From: Membranihabitans marinus
Lineage (GTDB): Bacteria; Bacteroidota; Bacteroidia; Chitinophagales; Saprospiraceae
Direction: 5' to 3'
Assembly: GCF_021729155.1 (NCBI RefSeq)
Contig: NZ_JAJQYA010000005.1
Location: 1-64,000 of the forward strand
Length of the DNA: 64,000 nucleotides
Under the pieces are notes generated by a model. The model made no database searches, was not told the origin of the DNA, and saw nothing but the letters and a program-made list of their open reading frames with translations. Within the stretch, counting starts at the first letter, position 1; each line of letters begins with the position of its first letter. Positions 63,801 through 64,000 of this stretch are shown here, piece after piece. Position numbers and translations under genes: made by a program.

Positions 63801-64000
63801 CAATGCGAAATATCCGCGGGTAGGGAATACCTGGAGGCAGGCAGAATACGGAGGGGAAGGATCGACGTTTTGGTTGAGAAACGGGGCTTATTTTCGTCTA
63901 AAAAATGTAGATCTCGCCTATAAAATTCCCGTAAAATTATTGGGAGATAAATCTATTGATGCCATTCAGGTGTATTTTAATAGTACTAATTTGTTTGTGA
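60838..64000 (+). CDS. susC-like: SusC/RagA TonB-dependent receptor, truncated by the window end
   Basis: An outer-membrane receptor whose reading frame runs open from the ATG at 60838 to the window edge (1054 codons, no stop). The signal region extends to about residue 50. It has a carboxypeptidase-D-regulatory-like domain (62-138, INGRVVDESDSPLIGVNIQ), a TonB-box-like LDEIVVVGYGSQ (141-152), a plug (NTLAGRAPGVQIVG, NIRIRGSFGEPLYVINGI) and the barrel to ...FNSTNLFV, typical of near the C-terminus. Unlike the SusC at 39304 it has no STN domain, so it does not signal through FecR. SusD would be expected just past the window. Confidence 0.93.
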   Translation, partial: MKEITISVSRKMVDGIYKIISFPPYVIQSIFLFILFFIGSVVAPLQVRALDYRDVEKAQETINGRVVDESDSPLIGVNIQVRGQNMGTTTDIDGRFTLSNVEIGAELVFSYIGYMEMVEVVTAENASQSWEIVLKGDAALLDEIVVVGYGSQKKVNVTGAIVALKSEELQNIPASNLSNTLAGRAPGVQIVGTSGLSGASSNIRIRGSFGEPLYVINGIIKSKDDFDALNANEVESISFLKDAASAAIYGSSAGNGVVLVTTKKGLVQAPVIEYQASYSTGRTTKPIQNFSAVEEILYANNVAVTRGQPEPYGQEILDYFSDKSYSINDLIWQDPSVNKHTLAVSGGSEFANYYLSLGYHDERGSYKNLGFKRYNFRSDVGVNITKELKATLNLSGNQRNYDRWYWPYDGYDDINVSDFYRATFNWTRLYPFYQDEVGNPTNDPNDIPVKPSGGWHPPQLMLNEGGYRNNIQRTIDGILRFDLDLSSLVRGLSTSVQGQYGIYDRNLKSFVIQNRFYIFQPGSTSNPFLPGPVDLTQTGSHNLSSNYDNIREEVQIASNYQYNWFVNYHRKFGANDISLLAVYEQSESEFKLLNGQADQLLSTSIDQIYNASGDTERRWFNGYEDAVARASWIGRASYALMERYYAEFSFRYDGNYKFAEGNQWGFFPSFSAGWRLSEEEFLKGISWLDHLKLRASFGQTGSDSNINAWRWGEVYQKTTGYVFGSSLIDGIQPGALPNPDLTWSTIEMWDLGLEFGFLNNRLTGEFDVWGKTESDILGTRIGSTPTTLGASLPAVNYAERSWKGYELSLSWNSDFGDVSYSVYGNMGYAVDQWDVIDEAPAFTDGTYANNWRSVVGKSSSRIGGYISKGLIRTQAQLDEIPEDFTQFGRKPILGTLLFEDIRGANFSEGPDGKIDGNDWTYLSDNGSPRINFGVGFKWSWKGFSMNVHGQGVSAYDRMITTRNGDGVFQVDRPYFEIWARDYWTPETPNAKYPRVGNTWRQAEYGGEGSTFWLRNGAYFRLKNVDLAYKIPVKLLGDKSIDAIQVYFNSTNLFV

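Noticed and set aside
1-64000. tRNA, rRNA, insertion sequence with transposase, prophage
   Set aside because: No clover-leaf, ribosomal or transposase/integrase sequence was recognised in the window.

Overview
The window looks like a chromosomal segment of a free-living, probably marine, Bacteroidota glycan degrader. The evidence is SusC/SusD-type outer-membrane pairs with an ECF sigma/FecR switch, AT-rich intergenic DNA, promoters with the Bacteroidota TAnnTTTG -7 box, few Shine-Dalgarno sequences, and many secreted or lipoprotein-anchored enzymes. It also carries an unusually large set of 'planctomycete-type' (PVC) secreted cytochromes, sulfatases and DUF1501/DUF1549/DUF1080 proteins. I see no rRNA, tRNA, CRISPR array, prophage or transposase gene.

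Layout. (1) 0-5.5 kb: unlinked genes: a beta-propeller membrane protein, DUF1697, a secreted SGNH hydrolase, fructose-1,6-bisphosphatase, and a divergent AraC regulator. (2) 5.8-15.1 kb: a same-strand cluster of four tandem BNR/Asp-box 'sialidase-like' secreted proteins, then an Nramp-fold transporter without the metal-binding motifs, 2-dehydro-3-deoxygalactonokinase, KDPGal/KDPG aldolase and an SMP-30 lactonase. This reads as release, uptake and De Ley-Doudoroff-type catabolism of an acidic or galactonate-like sugar. (3) 15.8-28.3 kb: a PVC cytochrome, DUF1080 hydrolase, DUF4432 mutarotase-like protein, phosphomannose-isomerase-like cupin, TIM-barrel isomerase and Gfo/Idh/MocA oxidoreductase, followed by a terminator and a second PVC cytochrome/FG-GAP pair. 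This fits 3-keto-glycoside chemistry. (4) 28.5-47.5 kb: a strongly diverged ECF sigma-like gene, a GDSL-PVC-cytochrome fusion, a DUF1549/1553 cytochrome with its DUF1501 partner, then ECF sigma, FecR, SusC, SusD and two sulfatases. This is a polysaccharide utilisation locus for a sulfated glycan. (5) 47.8-64 kb: a serine hydrolase, a 1-kb array of palindromes, a propeller/alpha-helical-barrel protein and a purple acid phosphatase-like enzyme (both minus strand), a third sulfatase, a GDSL-like protein beside a large PVC cytochrome, and a second SusC cut by the window end.

Most notable non-coding signals. Four intergenic regions (before 15763, 28550, 33109 and 37251) carry the same 45-bp arrangement: two TAGG boxes exactly 10 bp apart, then a TAnnTTTG-like -7 box exactly 37 bp after the first box. 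I read it as a shared activator site plus promoter linking the PVC cytochromes to the sigma/SusCD locus. A family of modular hairpins has conserved loops (ACRGWG-like or ATTTA) but different, self-complementary stems. It fills 49.2-50.05 kb and recurs at 0.17-0.23 kb and inside one of two MITE-like elements (32578-32738 and 45799-46058).
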